Part shown: positions 52,796 through 62,790 of the stretch, piece by piece
Numbering within the stretch: the first letter of the stretch is position 1
Layout: every line of letters begins with the position of its first letter
Source: Nitrospinaceae bacterium
GTDB lineage: Bacteria; Nitrospinota; Nitrospinia; Nitrospinales; Nitrospinaceae
Length of the DNA: 64,000 nucleotides
Reading direction: 5' to 3'
Assembly (NCBI GenBank): GCA_024644405.1
Contig: JAHELC010000001.1
Coordinates: 196,854 to 260,853, forward strand
Notes under the pieces: generated by a model
What the model was told of the DNA's origin: nothing
The model's database searches: none
Seen by the model: only the letters and a program-made list of their open reading frames with translations
Translations under genes and position numbers: made by a program

Positions 52796-54916
52796 ATGGA
52801 TCTGTCTGAATCAAAAATATTAAAACTCCTGCGCGCCAAAACCAATAGGCCCATGAAGTTTTCGGAGCTCATGAAGATCATGAACATTCCCGAAAACCAG
52901 CGGCGGGAGTTTCGTGCTCAGCTCAAGGAGATGGCCGCCGAGGGGTCCATTGTCAAACTGCGCGGCGGACGATACGGTCTGCCGGACGAGATGAACCTGA
53001 TTCCCGGCGTGCTGTCAGGCCACCCGGACGGCTATGGTTTCGTCATCACCGAGGACGATTCGGAGGATATTTATATCAGCCGGCATAAACTGGGCGGCGC
53101 CATGCACAACGATCACGTCCTGGTGCGTATCGAGTCGCGCGCGCACCGCTTCGGGCGGCAGGAGGGGCGGATCGTCCGCATCCTGGAACGCCGCACCCCC
53201 ACGCTGGTCGGCCTGTTCGAAGCCCTGAACCGGGACGGCTGGGTGATCCCCTCCGAGCACAAATATTTCCAGGATGTGTTCGTGCCCGGCAAGGAGAAGA
53301 AAGGCGCGAAGCCGGGCCAGTTGGTCTCTGTCGAAATCATCACTTATCCCACACGGCACCATCCGCCGGTGGGACGCGTCATCAAAGTGCTGGGCGACGC
53401 CAACGACCCTGAAGTGGAATTGCGCTCCATCATTCACAAGTTCGGCGTGCGCCAGGATTTTTCACCCAAGATCAAGAAACAGGTCCAGAAAATCAGCGGG
53501 AACATCAGCGACCGGGAAAAGAAGCAGCGGCGCGACCTCACCGGAGAAATGATTTTTACCATCGACGGCGAACGCGCCAAGGATTTCGACGACGCCGTCT
53601 CACTCGAAACCACCGGGAACGGCTACCTGCTGGGAGTCCATATCGCCGACGTCAGCCATTACGTGACGGAAAACAGCCCGCTCGACAAGGAAGCGCTGGA
53701 GCGCGGCACCAGTATCTATTATGCGGATGGGGTGGTCCCTATGCTGCCGTTCGAATTATCCAATGAATTGTGCAGTCTCAAACCGCGGCAGGAACGCCTG
53801 ACCCTGAGTGCTTCGATCACCTTCGACAAACAGGGCAACGTTCTGGATTATGAGATTTTCAATTCCGTGATCAAAAGTAAATTCCGTTTCACCTACAACC
53901 AGGTGGCGGAGATGCTGGAATCCAATTCAGCGGAAAAAAAATATGAAGCGGCCCTGCCGGTGTTACGGAACATGTTCGAACTCAGCCAGATGTTGCGCAA
54001 GCGCCGGTTCCAGGAGGGCAGCGTCGATTTCAACATCCCGGAGCCGGAAATTGTGATGGGCCAGAAGGGCCAGGTTGAGAATATTGTCAAGGCGGAACAC
54101 AACGTGGCGCATGAGTTGATCGAGGAGTTCATGCTGGCCGCCAACCGGGTGGTGGCCGAACATCTCGATAAGAAAAACCTGCCGGGCATTCACCGCATCC
54201 ATGAAGCACCGGACCAGGACAAACTGCACCGGTTCCAGGAATTCATCAAGGACATCGGCTTCCGGCTTCCTTCCCTAAGTAATGTGCAATCAAGCCACCT
54301 GCAAAACCTGCTGGTGCGGGCCCGCGGGCATGCCGAGGAGCGGACCCTCAATCTCCTGCTGTTGCGTTCTTTGAAAAAGGCGGTGTACTCGGAAAAGGAT
54401 CCAGGGCATTTTTGTCTCGGGTTTGAGCACTACACGCATTTCACTTCGCCCATCCGCCGCTACCCGGACCTGGCGACGCACCGGATGATCAAGACCTTTC
54501 TCACGAAAAAGAAGGCAACCCAGCAGGATCGGAAACAACTTCTGCCGCTGTCGCGGAGTCAGGCCGAGCAATCCAGCATGAGGGAGATCAAGGCGGTGGA
54601 GGTGGAGCGGGAAGTCGCCAATCTGCGGCGGGCGCAGTTCATGGCCGACAAGGTGGGGAAAGAATATTCCGGCCATATTGTATCGGTCACCGGTTTTGGA
54701 CTGTTTGTGGAACTGGACGAGGTGTTTGTCGAAGGCCTGATCCACATTTCCAGCCTGGGGGACGATTACTACGTGTACTACGAACACGAACACATGCTGA
54801 AAGGTCAACACAAGTACAAGACCTACCGCATCGGCGACCCCATAAAGGTGCGGGTTACCCGCGTCGATATCTCCAAAAAACAGATCGACCTGGCCCCCGT
54901 ATTTAAAAAGCGTTAG
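52796..54916 (+). CDS. rnr: Ribonuclease R
   Basis: This 706-residue 3'-5' exoribonuclease has an N-terminal winged-helix (LLRAKTNRPMKFSELMKIM) and two cold-shock domains (YGFVITEDDSEDIYIS). The RNB catalytic domain has FTIDGERAKDFDDAVSLE with the metal-binding Asp cluster, and HFTSPIRRYPDLATHR. A C-terminal S1 domain follows (SGHIVSVTGFGLFVELDEVFVEGLIHIS). The basic tail is short. It degrades structured RNA and is divergent from pheT. Confidence 0.97.
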   Translation: MDLSESKILKLLRAKTNRPMKFSELMKIMNIPENQRREFRAQLKEMAAEGSIVKLRGGRYGLPDEMNLIPGVLSGHPDGYGFVITEDDSEDIYISRHKLGGAMHNDHVLVRIESRAHRFGRQEGRIVRILERRTPTLVGLFEALNRDGWVIPSEHKYFQDVFVPGKEKKGAKPGQLVSVEIITYPTRHHPPVGRVIKVLGDANDPEVELRSIIHKFGVRQDFSPKIKKQVQKISGNISDREKKQRRDLTGEMIFTIDGERAKDFDDAVSLETTGNGYLLGVHIADVSHYVTENSPLDKEALERGTSIYYADGVVPMLPFELSNELCSLKPRQERLTLSASITFDKQGNVLDYEIFNSVIKSKFRFTYNQVAEMLESNSAEKKYEAALPVLRNMFELSQMLRKRRFQEGSVDFNIPEPEIVMGQKGQVENIVKAEHNVAHELIEEFMLAANRVVAEHLDKKNLPGIHRIHEAPDQDKLHRFQEFIKDIGFRLPSLSNVQSSHLQNLLVRARGHAEERTLNLLLLRSLKKAVYSEKDPGHFCLGFEHYTHFTSPIRRYPDLATHRMIKTFLTKKKATQQDRKQLLPLSRSQAEQSSMREIKAVEVEREVANLRRAQFMADKVGKEYSGHIVSVTGFGLFVELDEVFVEGLIHISSLGDDYYVYYEHEHMLKGQHKYKTYRIGDPIKVRVTRVDISKKQIDLAPVFKKR

Positions 54917-55027
54917 CCCTCTCCCGCCGATTTTCTTCCAGATTTTTTCAGTATTCAGGTCCGGATTGAGTTACACTCTCCTCGCTTTCCCTATACGGAT
55001 AACCCCCATTCAACGGACTGGAAAAGG

Positions 55028-57577
55028 ATGATGCCTCTGCTTCCTTACTTTCTGGTTTACCTGTCGGGCATTTTCGCGGCCCTGCCGGCGTCGCAGAATT
55101 TCCTGTTCCCCTATTTTCTGTCACTCGCGACGGCCATCGCCGGCGCGGCATTGTTTGCACAGTCACGCCATAAATTTTCCATCAAGGCCATCGTTCTAGT
55201 GTTGTTGTTTCCGCTGGGACTCTCCGCTCCCGGCTGGCAGGAACGACTGAAGCCCGATCATCATATCCTGAACCATGTGCAGGAGGGTCAACACGCGGTC
55301 GTGGAGGGATGGATCGAGGAGACACCCACCGTGTATGCCGACAAGGTGCAATACCGCCTTCACCTGCAACAAATCACCTATAAGGGATCTGCTCCCGTCG
55401 GCGTCACCGGCACCGCCCGCATCACTTTGTACCAGCATGAGAATCCGTTTCGCGCCGGCGACCGTTTGCGGTTCAACCGCATCAAGCTGAAGCGCCCGCG
55501 CAACTTTAAAAACCCGGGACGCTTCGATTACGTACACTACACGCGCTCGCAGGGCATCGATGTGCTGGGGGGGTTGTCGAAGACGAAAACCATCGAACGC
55601 CTGGGAACCGTTCCCCTGGGGACTTTCACCTCCCTGCGCGGCCACCTCCGGGAACGCATGCTGGGATTGTTCGACCGGCACCTGACGGAGAACTCGGCGG
55701 CCTTGTTAAAAGCCATGTTGCTGGGGGAGAAACAATATCTGAGCGAGGAGTTGCGGCAGGCTTATATCGATACCGGGCTGGCGCACCTCATGGCGGTGTC
55801 CGGATTACACATCGGTTTTGTGGCGGGCGCCTGTTTTCTCATCCTGTATCCGCTGGTATTTTATGCGCTCTGGAAATTTCGTTACCCATGGGCCCTGCTG
55901 GGTTACGCACGGAAAATCGTCGCCCTGCTGTGCGTCTTCCCGGTCCTGTTCTACATGTTCCTGGTGGGCGCAAAAATCTCCGCCCTGCGCGCGGGCGTCA
56001 TGATCCTGGTCTATCTCTTTGCGGTGTTGATCAACCGGGAAAAACATCTGCTGAACGCGTTGCTGGTCGCCGCGTTTCTGATTCTGATCTGGAATCCGGA
56101 AGCAGTGGTCGGACCCGGCTTCATGCTTTCCTTCGGCGCCTTGTTGACCATCGTGCTCGCCATCCGGTTCATGGAAAAACCCGCGGAAGACGCGCTGGAT
56201 CAAATGGGCGAGGTGCCCTGGTACCGCCGCCTGCCGAAACCCCGTCTGAACGAAGCCTCATGGGGCGCACGACTCTATGATGTTTTACAATCCACAATCT
56301 TCATCACCCTGGCCGCCTTGTTGGGAACCCTGCCGATCCTGATTTATTTTTTTAATCACATCAGCGTCGGCGGCATCTTCCTGAACCTGCTGTTGGTTCC
56401 GCTGACCGCTTTATTGATTCCGCTGGGATTACTGACCTCCCTGCTGGCGTTGCTCTATGAACCGCTGGGCGCTCTACTGATGCCTTTGACCGCGGGACTG
56501 CTTCACATCTATGTCAGCCTGCCCCAGTTAGCCGCCCCCCTGCCCTTCATGTCCTTTTATGTCCCGACGCCGCCTGCGATCTGGCCGATTCTTTACTATG
56601 CATTACTGATCGCGATTCCCACATGGCTTCGATCCCGAAAATCGATCAAAGAACCGGTCCCCGACAATCGCGGCCCCTGGAGCCAAGCGGTTCCCTGGGG
56701 GCTGGCGTTGGCTTCGGTGACTTTGATCGTCAGCTTTATCTGGCCGCGTTTTCTTTTTTTTAAAAATGGTGAACTTTCGGTGTATCTGCTGGACGTAGGA
56801 CAGGGTGAATCGATTTATGTGGAATTCCCCAACGGTGAAACGCTGTTGCTGGATGGCGGCGGGTATTTCCGCAACAGCCTGGATGTCGGCAAGCTGGTGG
56901 TCGCACCGTTTCTCTGGAACCGCGGCCTGTGGGGACTCAGCTATGTCGGCGCCACCCATTCCGACCACGACCATATTTCCGGTCTGGAATCGCTGGCTGG
57001 ACTGGTTTCCATCAGACATTTTCTGGACCGCCGACCCACTCTCCCCGACCGCCGTATTAACCGGTTGAAGGACCGTCTACGGGAGCGGTCTGCGATCCCC
57101 CTCCCTCTGCAAACGGGCCAGCCCTGGAAGATCGGCGGGGTGCACCTGACCCTGCTCCATCCCACGCCGGAATTTATCACTCAGGAAAAAACGGCCTCTC
57201 CTCCGAGGATCGGCAACGATTTGTCGATGGTCTGGAAAATCGAATACGGCGCGTTCAGCCTGCTATTGACAGGCGACATCACCGAAAAAGCCGAGCGTTA
57301 TCTGGTGGAACATCAGGCCCCCCTGCAAGCTGAAATCCTGAAGGCTCCCCACCATGGCAGCCGCACGTCGAGTCATCCGGACTTCCTCCGGGCGGTCGGG
57401 CCCAGGGACGTCATCGTCTCCAGCGGACGCTTCAATGTCTTCCATCATCCGCATCCCAGCATTGTGGACCGCTACCGCCGGGCAGGAGCCACCCTGTGGC
57501 GAACCGACCTGCAGGGCGCCATCCGCATCACCACCGATGGCGCCGAGACCCGGATCACCCACCATAAGGATTTATAA
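55028..57577 (+). CDS. comEC: ComEC/Rec2 DNA-uptake protein
   Basis: The 849-residue protein has an N-terminal DUF4131 OB-like domain (residues 40-200), then the Competence membrane domain with LMAVSGLHIGFVAG and about ten helices. A C-terminal metallo-beta-lactamase-like domain carries LLDVGQGESIYVEF, LLDGGG and the metal ligands ATHSDHDHISGL, with KAPHHGSRTSSHP. It forms the inner-membrane channel for single-stranded DNA in natural transformation. Two adjacent ATGs open the frame. comEA is not in the window. Confidence 0.95.
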   Translation: MMPLLPYFLVYLSGIFAALPASQNFLFPYFLSLATAIAGAALFAQSRHKFSIKAIVLVLLFPLGLSAPGWQERLKPDHHILNHVQEGQHAVVEGWIEETPTVYADKVQYRLHLQQITYKGSAPVGVTGTARITLYQHENPFRAGDRLRFNRIKLKRPRNFKNPGRFDYVHYTRSQGIDVLGGLSKTKTIERLGTVPLGTFTSLRGHLRERMLGLFDRHLTENSAALLKAMLLGEKQYLSEELRQAYIDTGLAHLMAVSGLHIGFVAGACFLILYPLVFYALWKFRYPWALLGYARKIVALLCVFPVLFYMFLVGAKISALRAGVMILVYLFAVLINREKHLLNALLVAAFLILIWNPEAVVGPGFMLSFGALLTIVLAIRFMEKPAEDALDQMGEVPWYRRLPKPRLNEASWGARLYDVLQSTIFITLAALLGTLPILIYFFNHISVGGIFLNLLLVPLTALLIPLGLLTSLLALLYEPLGALLMPLTAGLLHIYVSLPQLAAPLPFMSFYVPTPPAIWPILYYALLIAIPTWLRSRKSIKEPVPDNRGPWSQAVPWGLALASVTLIVSFIWPRFLFFKNGELSVYLLDVGQGESIYVEFPNGETLLLDGGGYFRNSLDVGKLVVAPFLWNRGLWGLSYVGATHSDHDHISGLESLAGLVSIRHFLDRRPTLPDRRINRLKDRLRERSAIPLPLQTGQPWKIGGVHLTLLHPTPEFITQEKTASPPRIGNDLSMVWKIEYGAFSLLLTGDITEKAERYLVEHQAPLQAEILKAPHHGSRTSSHPDFLRAVGPRDVIVSSGRFNVFHHPHPSIVDRYRRAGATLWRTDLQGAIRITTDGAETRITHHKDL

Positions 57578-57718
57578 AATAGATAATTGGGCATTTTGTG
57601 GCTCGATCCGGTGACAGCTCAAATTAGTGTTTTCTTATAGGACTCTGAGTTGGCCTTTGCAAAAAAACCTGTTATCCTTTGATATACGCTGTTTACCGTC
57701 ACATTCGTGGGGACTCGT

Positions 57719-59047
57719 TTGTCCAAATCCAATAAAGTCTATTTGATCTATGCCGGTCTCGGGCTGATTCCCGTTTTCCTGGATTTTCTTATGCCCACCA
57801 AGGTTAACGGAGAGACCCTCCACGTCCTGACCAGTTTTTTCCAGTACCCGCTTTATATGGGATTCGCGCTGGTGGGCTTTCTGGGTTGGAAACTGAATCA
57901 GAACCGCATCCTGTTCTCGGTCCTGCTGTTCCTGGGAGCCTGCTACTGTCTTTTCAATCCCATATTGGTTGAAACCTGGAACACCGGGAGAATGGTCCGG
58001 GGATTGAATTTTATCGTTGCCATGGCTTTCCCACTGACGCTGGCAATGGCCTTCAGCTTCCGGGAAACCCGTTTCATGGATCTTCAACATCTGCGTCAGT
58101 TGCTTATGTCACTGTTACCTATCGCCATCCTGGGTTACTTTCTTGCGCGGGACAAAGAGTTTTTCATAGAAATCGCCTACTACAAGTTTTTGCCCCTGAA
58201 TGGTTTTCTGCTTCCGCAATTGACTTTGGTTTCTCTGGCCATTTTTGCTTTGGTGGTCTTTATTAAGAGGGACCATAAAATCAAACCTTATCTTAATGTG
58301 ATCGCCATCAGCCTGATCCCGCTGATGGCCGCGATCTGGGCGGGGCTGAAACTATTTTCAGATATTTCGAGAGAACACCCGAAAGCTGACCTGCAACCGT
58401 TTGTGGAGGCCTCTTTTCCCTCTCTCCACATGGTGGTGGCCTTCACTGTGATCTGCGGTATTCTGCTGCATACGATCTTCCAGATGTACTGGCATAGGGT
58501 TTACGTCGATGAGCTGACGGATATCCCCAACCGCCGCGCCCTGGACGAACGGCTTTCTCATCTGTCCGGCGAATACGCCATCGCCATGATGGATATCGAC
58601 CATTTCAAATCCTTCAATGATAATTACGGTCACGATGAGGGAGACAATGTGTTGCGACTGGTGGGGAGTGTGTTGCGCCAGGAATTGGGCGACCGGGTCT
58701 ACCGTTACGGCGGCGAGGAATTTTGTGCGGTGTTCAAAGGGGTCTCGGCAGAAGATGCTTTCATGTACGCCAACAAGGTTCGCCGGAAACTGGAGGAACG
58801 GAATTTTTACATTCGCAAGCCCAACTCCAAACGCGTGCCGACCTCCTCTTTCGACCGGAGAAAAGCCAAAAAGAACGGCAAGAAAGTCCAGATCACCATC
58901 AGCATCGGCCTGGCCAACCCCAACTCAAAAAACAAAACTTCCCGCCAGGTCGTTGATCTCGCCGACAAGGCTCTCTACCAAGCCAAGAAAAAAGGCCGCA
59001 ACCGCGTCGTGGTCTGGGAAATCGAAGGCGTAAAATCTGCGGTCTAG
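57719..59047 (+). CDS. Membrane diguanylate cyclase (GGDEF domain)
   Basis: The 442-residue product has about eight membrane helices in its first 270 residues. The GGDEF domain starts DELTDIPNRRALDERL; the catalytic RYGGEEF lies at residues 331-335, so c-di-GMP synthesis is likely. The RxxD inhibitory site five residues before the motif is ELGD, so product inhibition is probably lost. A basic insert (RKPNSKRVPTSSFDRRKAKK) interrupts the domain before VQITISIGLA. The TTG at 57719 has GGGGA five bases upstream; a GTG four codons earlier is the alternative. Confidence 0.88.
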   Translation: MSKSNKVYLIYAGLGLIPVFLDFLMPTKVNGETLHVLTSFFQYPLYMGFALVGFLGWKLNQNRILFSVLLFLGACYCLFNPILVETWNTGRMVRGLNFIVAMAFPLTLAMAFSFRETRFMDLQHLRQLLMSLLPIAILGYFLARDKEFFIEIAYYKFLPLNGFLLPQLTLVSLAIFALVVFIKRDHKIKPYLNVIAISLIPLMAAIWAGLKLFSDISREHPKADLQPFVEASFPSLHMVVAFTVICGILLHTIFQMYWHRVYVDELTDIPNRRALDERLSHLSGEYAIAMMDIDHFKSFNDNYGHDEGDNVLRLVGSVLRQELGDRVYRYGGEEFCAVFKGVSAEDAFMYANKVRRKLEERNFYIRKPNSKRVPTSSFDRRKAKKNGKKVQITISIGLANPNSKNKTSRQVVDLADKALYQAKKKGRNRVVVWEIEGVKSAV

Positions 59048-59073
59048 TCCTCCTCCGGCGTCCTGTTTTCCCA

Positions 59074-59102
59074 TTGAGAAGCCCGCTGAAATCTGATATA
59101 AA
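59074..59102 (+). promoter_or_regulatory. Sigma-70 promoter for the Lys-rich small protein
   Basis: TTGAGA (59074-59079) and TATAAA (59097-59102) are 17 bases apart. The predicted start is about 35 bases before the ATG at 59145. Confidence 0.55.
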
Positions 59103-59144
59103 CGATGCTTTCCAATACAATATCCACCCTTTTGAGGAAGTTAC

Positions 59145-59360
59145 ATGGCAACATTGGAGCAGTTGAAAACCCATATTTCCACCACCAAAACCAAACTGAA
59201 CGAAGTCCAAAAGAAGGCGGGCGATGCCAAGTACGATCCGGATGTCCGCAAAATCCAGAAAAAATACAAGCGACTGACCCGTAAGGCGGGAAAGATCGTT
59301 TATATGGAAAAGAAAAAAGAGGAAAAAGCGAAAAAGAAAAAAGCAGGCGGCGGCGAATAA
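59145..59360 (+). CDS. Small Lys-rich helical protein
   Basis: The 71-residue product has a helical start (LEQLKTHISTTKTKLNEVQK), a central DPDVRKIQKKYKRLTRK and a Lys/Glu-rich tail (MEKKKEEKAKKKKAGGGE). GAGGAAG precedes the ATG. It has its own promoter and lies directly upstream of gatC. It may bind nucleic acid or ribosomes through its charge; no family was recognised. Confidence 0.65.
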   Translation: MATLEQLKTHISTTKTKLNEVQKKAGDAKYDPDVRKIQKKYKRLTRKAGKIVYMEKKKEEKAKKKKAGGGE

Positions 59361-59402
59361 CTCTCCCGCTTTGTTTTTTTTGTTTCCTTCCCGGTCCCCA
59401 TC

Positions 59403-59687
59403 ATGTCTTCCGTCTCATTTGATATTGAAAAAATCGCCCTCCTGGCCCGCCTGAAGCTGACCGAAGAGGAACAAATCCGCCTCGCCCGGCAATTCGAAGG
59501 CATCCTCGAACATATCGATCAGTTAAACCAACTCGATACAGAGAACGTGGAACCGACGTCACACGTTCTGCCGCTCCAGAACGTGTTCCGCGAAGATGAG
59601 GTGAAGCAAATCTTCGAAGATGGGAAATATCTTCCACTGGCCCCCAGGCAGGACAAGGACCACTACGAAGTGCCGCAGATCATCTGA
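59403..59687 (+). CDS. gatC: Asp/Glu-tRNA amidotransferase subunit C
   Basis: The 94-residue subunit stabilises the GatCAB transamidase. It shows [52 protein letters not shown] and a short C-terminal segment. It is followed by gatA with one base between stop and start. Confidence 0.93.
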   Translation: MSSVSFDIEKIALLARLKLTEEEQIRLARQFEGILEHIDQLNQLDTENVEPTSHVLPLQNVFREDEVKQIFEDGKYLPLAPRQDKDHYEVPQII

Positions 59688-59688
59688 C

Positions 59689-61140
59689 ATGCATCAGCCC
59701 ACCATCACCCAGGCCAGGCATCACCTGCTCGAAAAAAAATACTCCGCGGTCGAACTGCTGGACGCCGTCTACAAACGCATCGACACAGTCGACGGCAAAG
59801 TGCAGGCCTATATCCACCTGACACGCGACATCGCGCGCCAACAGGCGGAAGCGGCGGATAAAAAACTCGCCGCCGGGGAAGACGCGCCGCTGTTGGGCGT
59901 GCCCATTGCTCTCAAAGACCTGATCTGCATGAAAGACACGCGCACCACCTGCGCCTCGCACATCCTCGAAAATTTTGTGTCGCCTTACGACGCCACTGTC
60001 GTCCAGCGGTTGAAGGAAGCCGGGGCGGTGCTGATCGGTAAAACCAACATGGACGAATTCGCCATGGGTTCGTCCAACGAAAACTCCTGGTTCCACGTCA
60101 CCAAAAACCCGTGGGACCTGAACCGGGTACCGGGCGGCTCCAGCGGCGGCTCAGGCGCGGCGGTGGCGGCCAATGAATGCATGGCCGCACTGGGAAGCGA
60201 TACCGGCGGGTCCATTCGCCAACCGGCGGCATTCTGCGGCATCACCGGACTCAAACCGACTTATGGCCGGGTGTCGCGGTTCGGATTGGTCGCATTCGCC
60301 TCGTCGTTCGACCAGATCGGACCGATGACCAAAACGGCGGAGGACGCGGCGGTATTGATGAACGTTATTGGCGGGCACGATCCGATGGACTCCACTTCCG
60401 CCAACGTACCGTTACCGGATTTCACCGCGGCATTATCGAACGACGTCAAGGGAATCAAGATCGGCATCCCCAGGGAATACTTCGGCAAGGGATTGAACGC
60501 AGACGTCGAAAAGGAGGTGCAGGCAGCGATCCAAACGCTGGAATCGATGGGACTGCAAACGGTGGAAGTGTCCCTGCCGCATACCGAGTACGCGGTGGCG
60601 ACATATTACATTCTCGCCTGCGCCGAGGCCAGCGCCAACCTGTCGCGTTACGACGGCGTCAAGTACGGCTACCGCTCGCAGCACGCTGACAACCTGATGG
60701 ACATGTACACCAACACGCGCGAGGAAGGTTTTGGCGAAGAGGTGAAGCGACGGATTCTGCTCGGTACGTTCGTTCTCAGCTCCGGTTATTACGACGCGTA
60801 TTACCTGAAGGGGCAGAAAGCGCGGACGCTGATCAAACAGGATTTCGAAGAAGCATTCAAGCAGTGCGATTTGATGGTGAGCCCAATCGCGCCGGCGCCG
60901 GCCTTCCAACTGGGCGAGAAGCTGGACGATCCCCTGCAGATGTACCTGTCGGACATCTTCACCATCTCTGCCAACCTGGCGGGCATCCCTGCGATGTCGA
61001 TCCCCTGCGGTCAGTCGCAGGACAATTTACCCATCGGCCTGCAATTGATGGGCAATCACTTTGACGAAGCCACCCTCCTCAACGTTGCCCACCAGTACCA
61101 GCACACCACCGAGCACCACCTGCAACATCCAACGATTTAA
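59689..61140 (+). CDS. gatA: Asp/Glu-tRNA amidotransferase subunit A
   Basis: This 483-residue amidase releases ammonia from Gln for tRNA-dependent Gln/Asn synthesis. The Ser-cisSer-Lys triad is at Lys 76 (PIALKDLIC), Ser 151 ([11 protein letters not shown]) and Ser 175 ([11 protein letters not shown]). ATG 59689 is one base after the gatC stop; the longer upstream frame lies inside gatC. gatB, needed for the kinase/transferase step, does not follow here, so it must be elsewhere. Confidence 0.97.
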   Translation: MHQPTITQARHHLLEKKYSAVELLDAVYKRIDTVDGKVQAYIHLTRDIARQQAEAADKKLAAGEDAPLLGVPIALKDLICMKDTRTTCASHILENFVSPYDATVVQRLKEAGAVLIGKTNMDEFAMGSSNENSWFHVTKNPWDLNRVPGGSSGGSGAAVAANECMAALGSDTGGSIRQPAAFCGITGLKPTYGRVSRFGLVAFASSFDQIGPMTKTAEDAAVLMNVIGGHDPMDSTSANVPLPDFTAALSNDVKGIKIGIPREYFGKGLNADVEKEVQAAIQTLESMGLQTVEVSLPHTEYAVATYYILACAEASANLSRYDGVKYGYRSQHADNLMDMYTNTREEGFGEEVKRRILLGTFVLSSGYYDAYYLKGQKARTLIKQDFEEAFKQCDLMVSPIAPAPAFQLGEKLDDPLQMYLSDIFTISANLAGIPAMSIPCGQSQDNLPIGLQLMGNHFDEATLLNVAHQYQHTTEHHLQHPTI

Positions 61141-61142
61141 AG

Positions 61143-61315
61143 AACCTTATTCATTTTGCGCCCCACCATCATCGCCAGCTGTTAACGGTCAGCCAGTTGC
61201 CCCCTCGGTAGATTGCCGGACAGGAGGCGAATCGCCACGGATAAATTTAAAACCTTATTTACTGTGCGGCCAGAGTTCATCATTGGCAGTGAACGGTCAG
61301 CAAGTTCCTCCTCCG
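61143..61315. repeat. Imperfect direct repeat pair between gatA and the dehydrogenase gene
   Basis: A segment of about 64 bases starting AACCTTATT occurs at 61143-61206 and again at 61251-61315, offset by 108 bases. Shared blocks include AACGGTCAGCNAGTT and CATCAT. The second copy overlaps the last codons of the dehydrogenase gene. The copies differ at roughly one base in four or five. No coding function is evident. Confidence 0.6.
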
Positions 61316-62238
61316 GGAAGGAGGCGGGGAATCAATTCTTTAATGAACAGATCGAGGTAATGGGGAGACGCGGCGGAGAGATGCGGCTGGATGAGCACGT
61401 TCTCCATGCTCCACAACTCGGAGGTTTCCGTCAGGGGTTCGGTTTCGAATACGTCGAGGTAAGCGCCGGCGATTTGTTTTTCACGCAGAGCATGGACGAT
61501 ATCGCTTTCGCGGTACACGTTGCCGCGGCCGATGTTGTACACAATACAATGGCGCGGTAGTTGTTTAAAATATTCGCGGGTGAACAGGCGGTCGGTTTCC
61601 GCCCCGCTGGGTAGAATGATGATCAAGTGATCGGTCTCCGGTAAAATATCCATGAGGCGGCCAACGGTCACTATCCGGTCTTCGGCATCGAAATAATCCG
61701 GCGGATTGACCGCCTGCCGCTTCACTCCCGTCAGGTGACAGCCGAAGGGTTTGAGAATGCCCCCGAGGATCTGGCCGATGCGTCCGAATCCAAGAATCGT
61801 CACTTTCTTTTGATTTAAAGAACTGATCTTTTTGGAAATTTTTACGCGGGCCCACTTTTTCTTTTTCTGGAGATCGCGGGACAACTGAAAGGCTTTACAG
61901 AAATACAGCATAGCCCCCAGAGCACTTTCAGCCATCATCAGGCCGTGAAAACTGCCAAACAGCACCTTGAGGCGCGTACCGGGTTCCAGATCGATTCCCT
62001 CCTTGCCTGCGGCGGGGGTGGCGATCAACTTCAGGCGGGGCGAAATTTTCTGCCACTCACGCTTGAAATACCAGACCAAAACCCCCTCCGCCTCGGGCAA
62101 GCGTGCCAGAAATTCCTTTGAATTTCGGCAAACTACTACTGAAATCCCGGGCAAGTGTCTACTTAATTGCACCTTATGGCGTTCCTGGAAGTTCCAGGCC
62201 TCAACATGGGGGTGGGTCAAATAGATCACAATTTTCAT
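61297..62238 (-). CDS. D-2-hydroxyacid dehydrogenase family protein
   Basis: The 313-residue NAD-dependent oxidoreductase has the Rossmann motif VTILGFGRIGQILGG. The catalytic residues are Arg in YNIGRGNVY, Glu in DVFETEPL and His in VLIQPHLSA. The N-terminal domain is short and divergent. The substrate is not evident from the sequence. The last bases of the gene lie within one copy of a direct repeat. Confidence 0.88.
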   Translation of the reverse strand: MKIVIYLTHPHVEAWNFQERHKVQLSRHLPGISVVVCRNSKEFLARLPEAEGVLVWYFKREWQKISPRLKLIATPAAGKEGIDLEPGTRLKVLFGSFHGLMMAESALGAMLYFCKAFQLSRDLQKKKKWARVKISKKISSLNQKKVTILGFGRIGQILGGILKPFGCHLTGVKRQAVNPPDYFDAEDRIVTVGRLMDILPETDHLIIILPSGAETDRLFTREYFKQLPRHCIVYNIGRGNVYRESDIVHALREKQIAGAYLDVFETEPLTETSELWSMENVLIQPHLSAASPHYLDLFIKELIPRLLPGGGTC

Positions 62239-62380
62239 TTACCTTGATAACTCCTCATTTAGGGGTAGTACAGCTTTCCATACACCGATTTACGAAAAAC
62301 CATACAATTTTGAAACAACCCACCTAACCTCCAATTTTTAAATCATTCTAAATCAATCACTTAATATTTCAACTCCTTTT

Positions 62381-62396
62381 GGCACGACTCTTGAAG
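62381..62396 (+). promoter_or_regulatory. Sigma-54-like -24/-12 site upstream of the HU/IHF gene
   Basis: TGGCACGACTCTTGAA matches the RpoN consensus through TGGCACG-N4-TTG, with the GG to GA distance of 10 bases kept. The final C of TTGC is replaced by A. It lies in an AT-rich upstream region, 42 bases before the ATG. Confidence 0.5.
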
Positions 62397-62437
62397 TAAC
62401 ACAGATGAGATTGATAAACCTTAACCCGAGGAAGCCC

Positions 62438-62770
62438 ATGATACGCTCCGACTTAGCCAATAAACTGGCCGCCAAGATGAACATTTCCAAGCAGGAAGCC
62501 GATCGAACCCTGCTGGCCTTCATCAACGGCATCATGACCAATCTGGAAAAAGATGGCCGTGTCGTCATTCAGGGATTTGGATCCTTCCGCCTGAAAGAGT
62601 ACGAAGCCCGTGTCGGCAAAAAGCCGGTGACCGGTGAGCCTATCCAGATTCCAGCCCGCAAAAAGCCGGTATTCCACGCCAGCAAGGAACTGAACCAGCT
62701 CATCAACCGGGAGCGCACCGAACGTCCGGTTTACGTGGAAACGGTTCAGACACCCGTTTTCGCGGCCTAA
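62438..62770 (+). CDS. HU/IHF-family DNA-binding protein
   Basis: The 110-residue protein has the HU/IHF fold: MIRSDLANKLAAKMNISKQEAD, GRVVIQGFGSFRLKEYEAR and the DNA-inserting beta arm RVGKKPVTGEPIQIPARKKPVF. An extra 20-residue tail (ERTERPVYVETVQTPVFAA) exceeds the usual ~90-residue length. ATG 62438 has GAGGAAG five bases upstream and gives the normal N-terminus, rather than the ATG at 62405. It bends DNA and organises the nucleoid. A sigma-54-like promoter precedes it, which is unusual for this family. Confidence 0.92.
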   Translation: MIRSDLANKLAAKMNISKQEADRTLLAFINGIMTNLEKDGRVVIQGFGSFRLKEYEARVGKKPVTGEPIQIPARKKPVFHASKELNQLINRERTERPVYVETVQTPVFAA

Positions 62771-62790
62771 GGGAAGAAATTATAGTCAAA

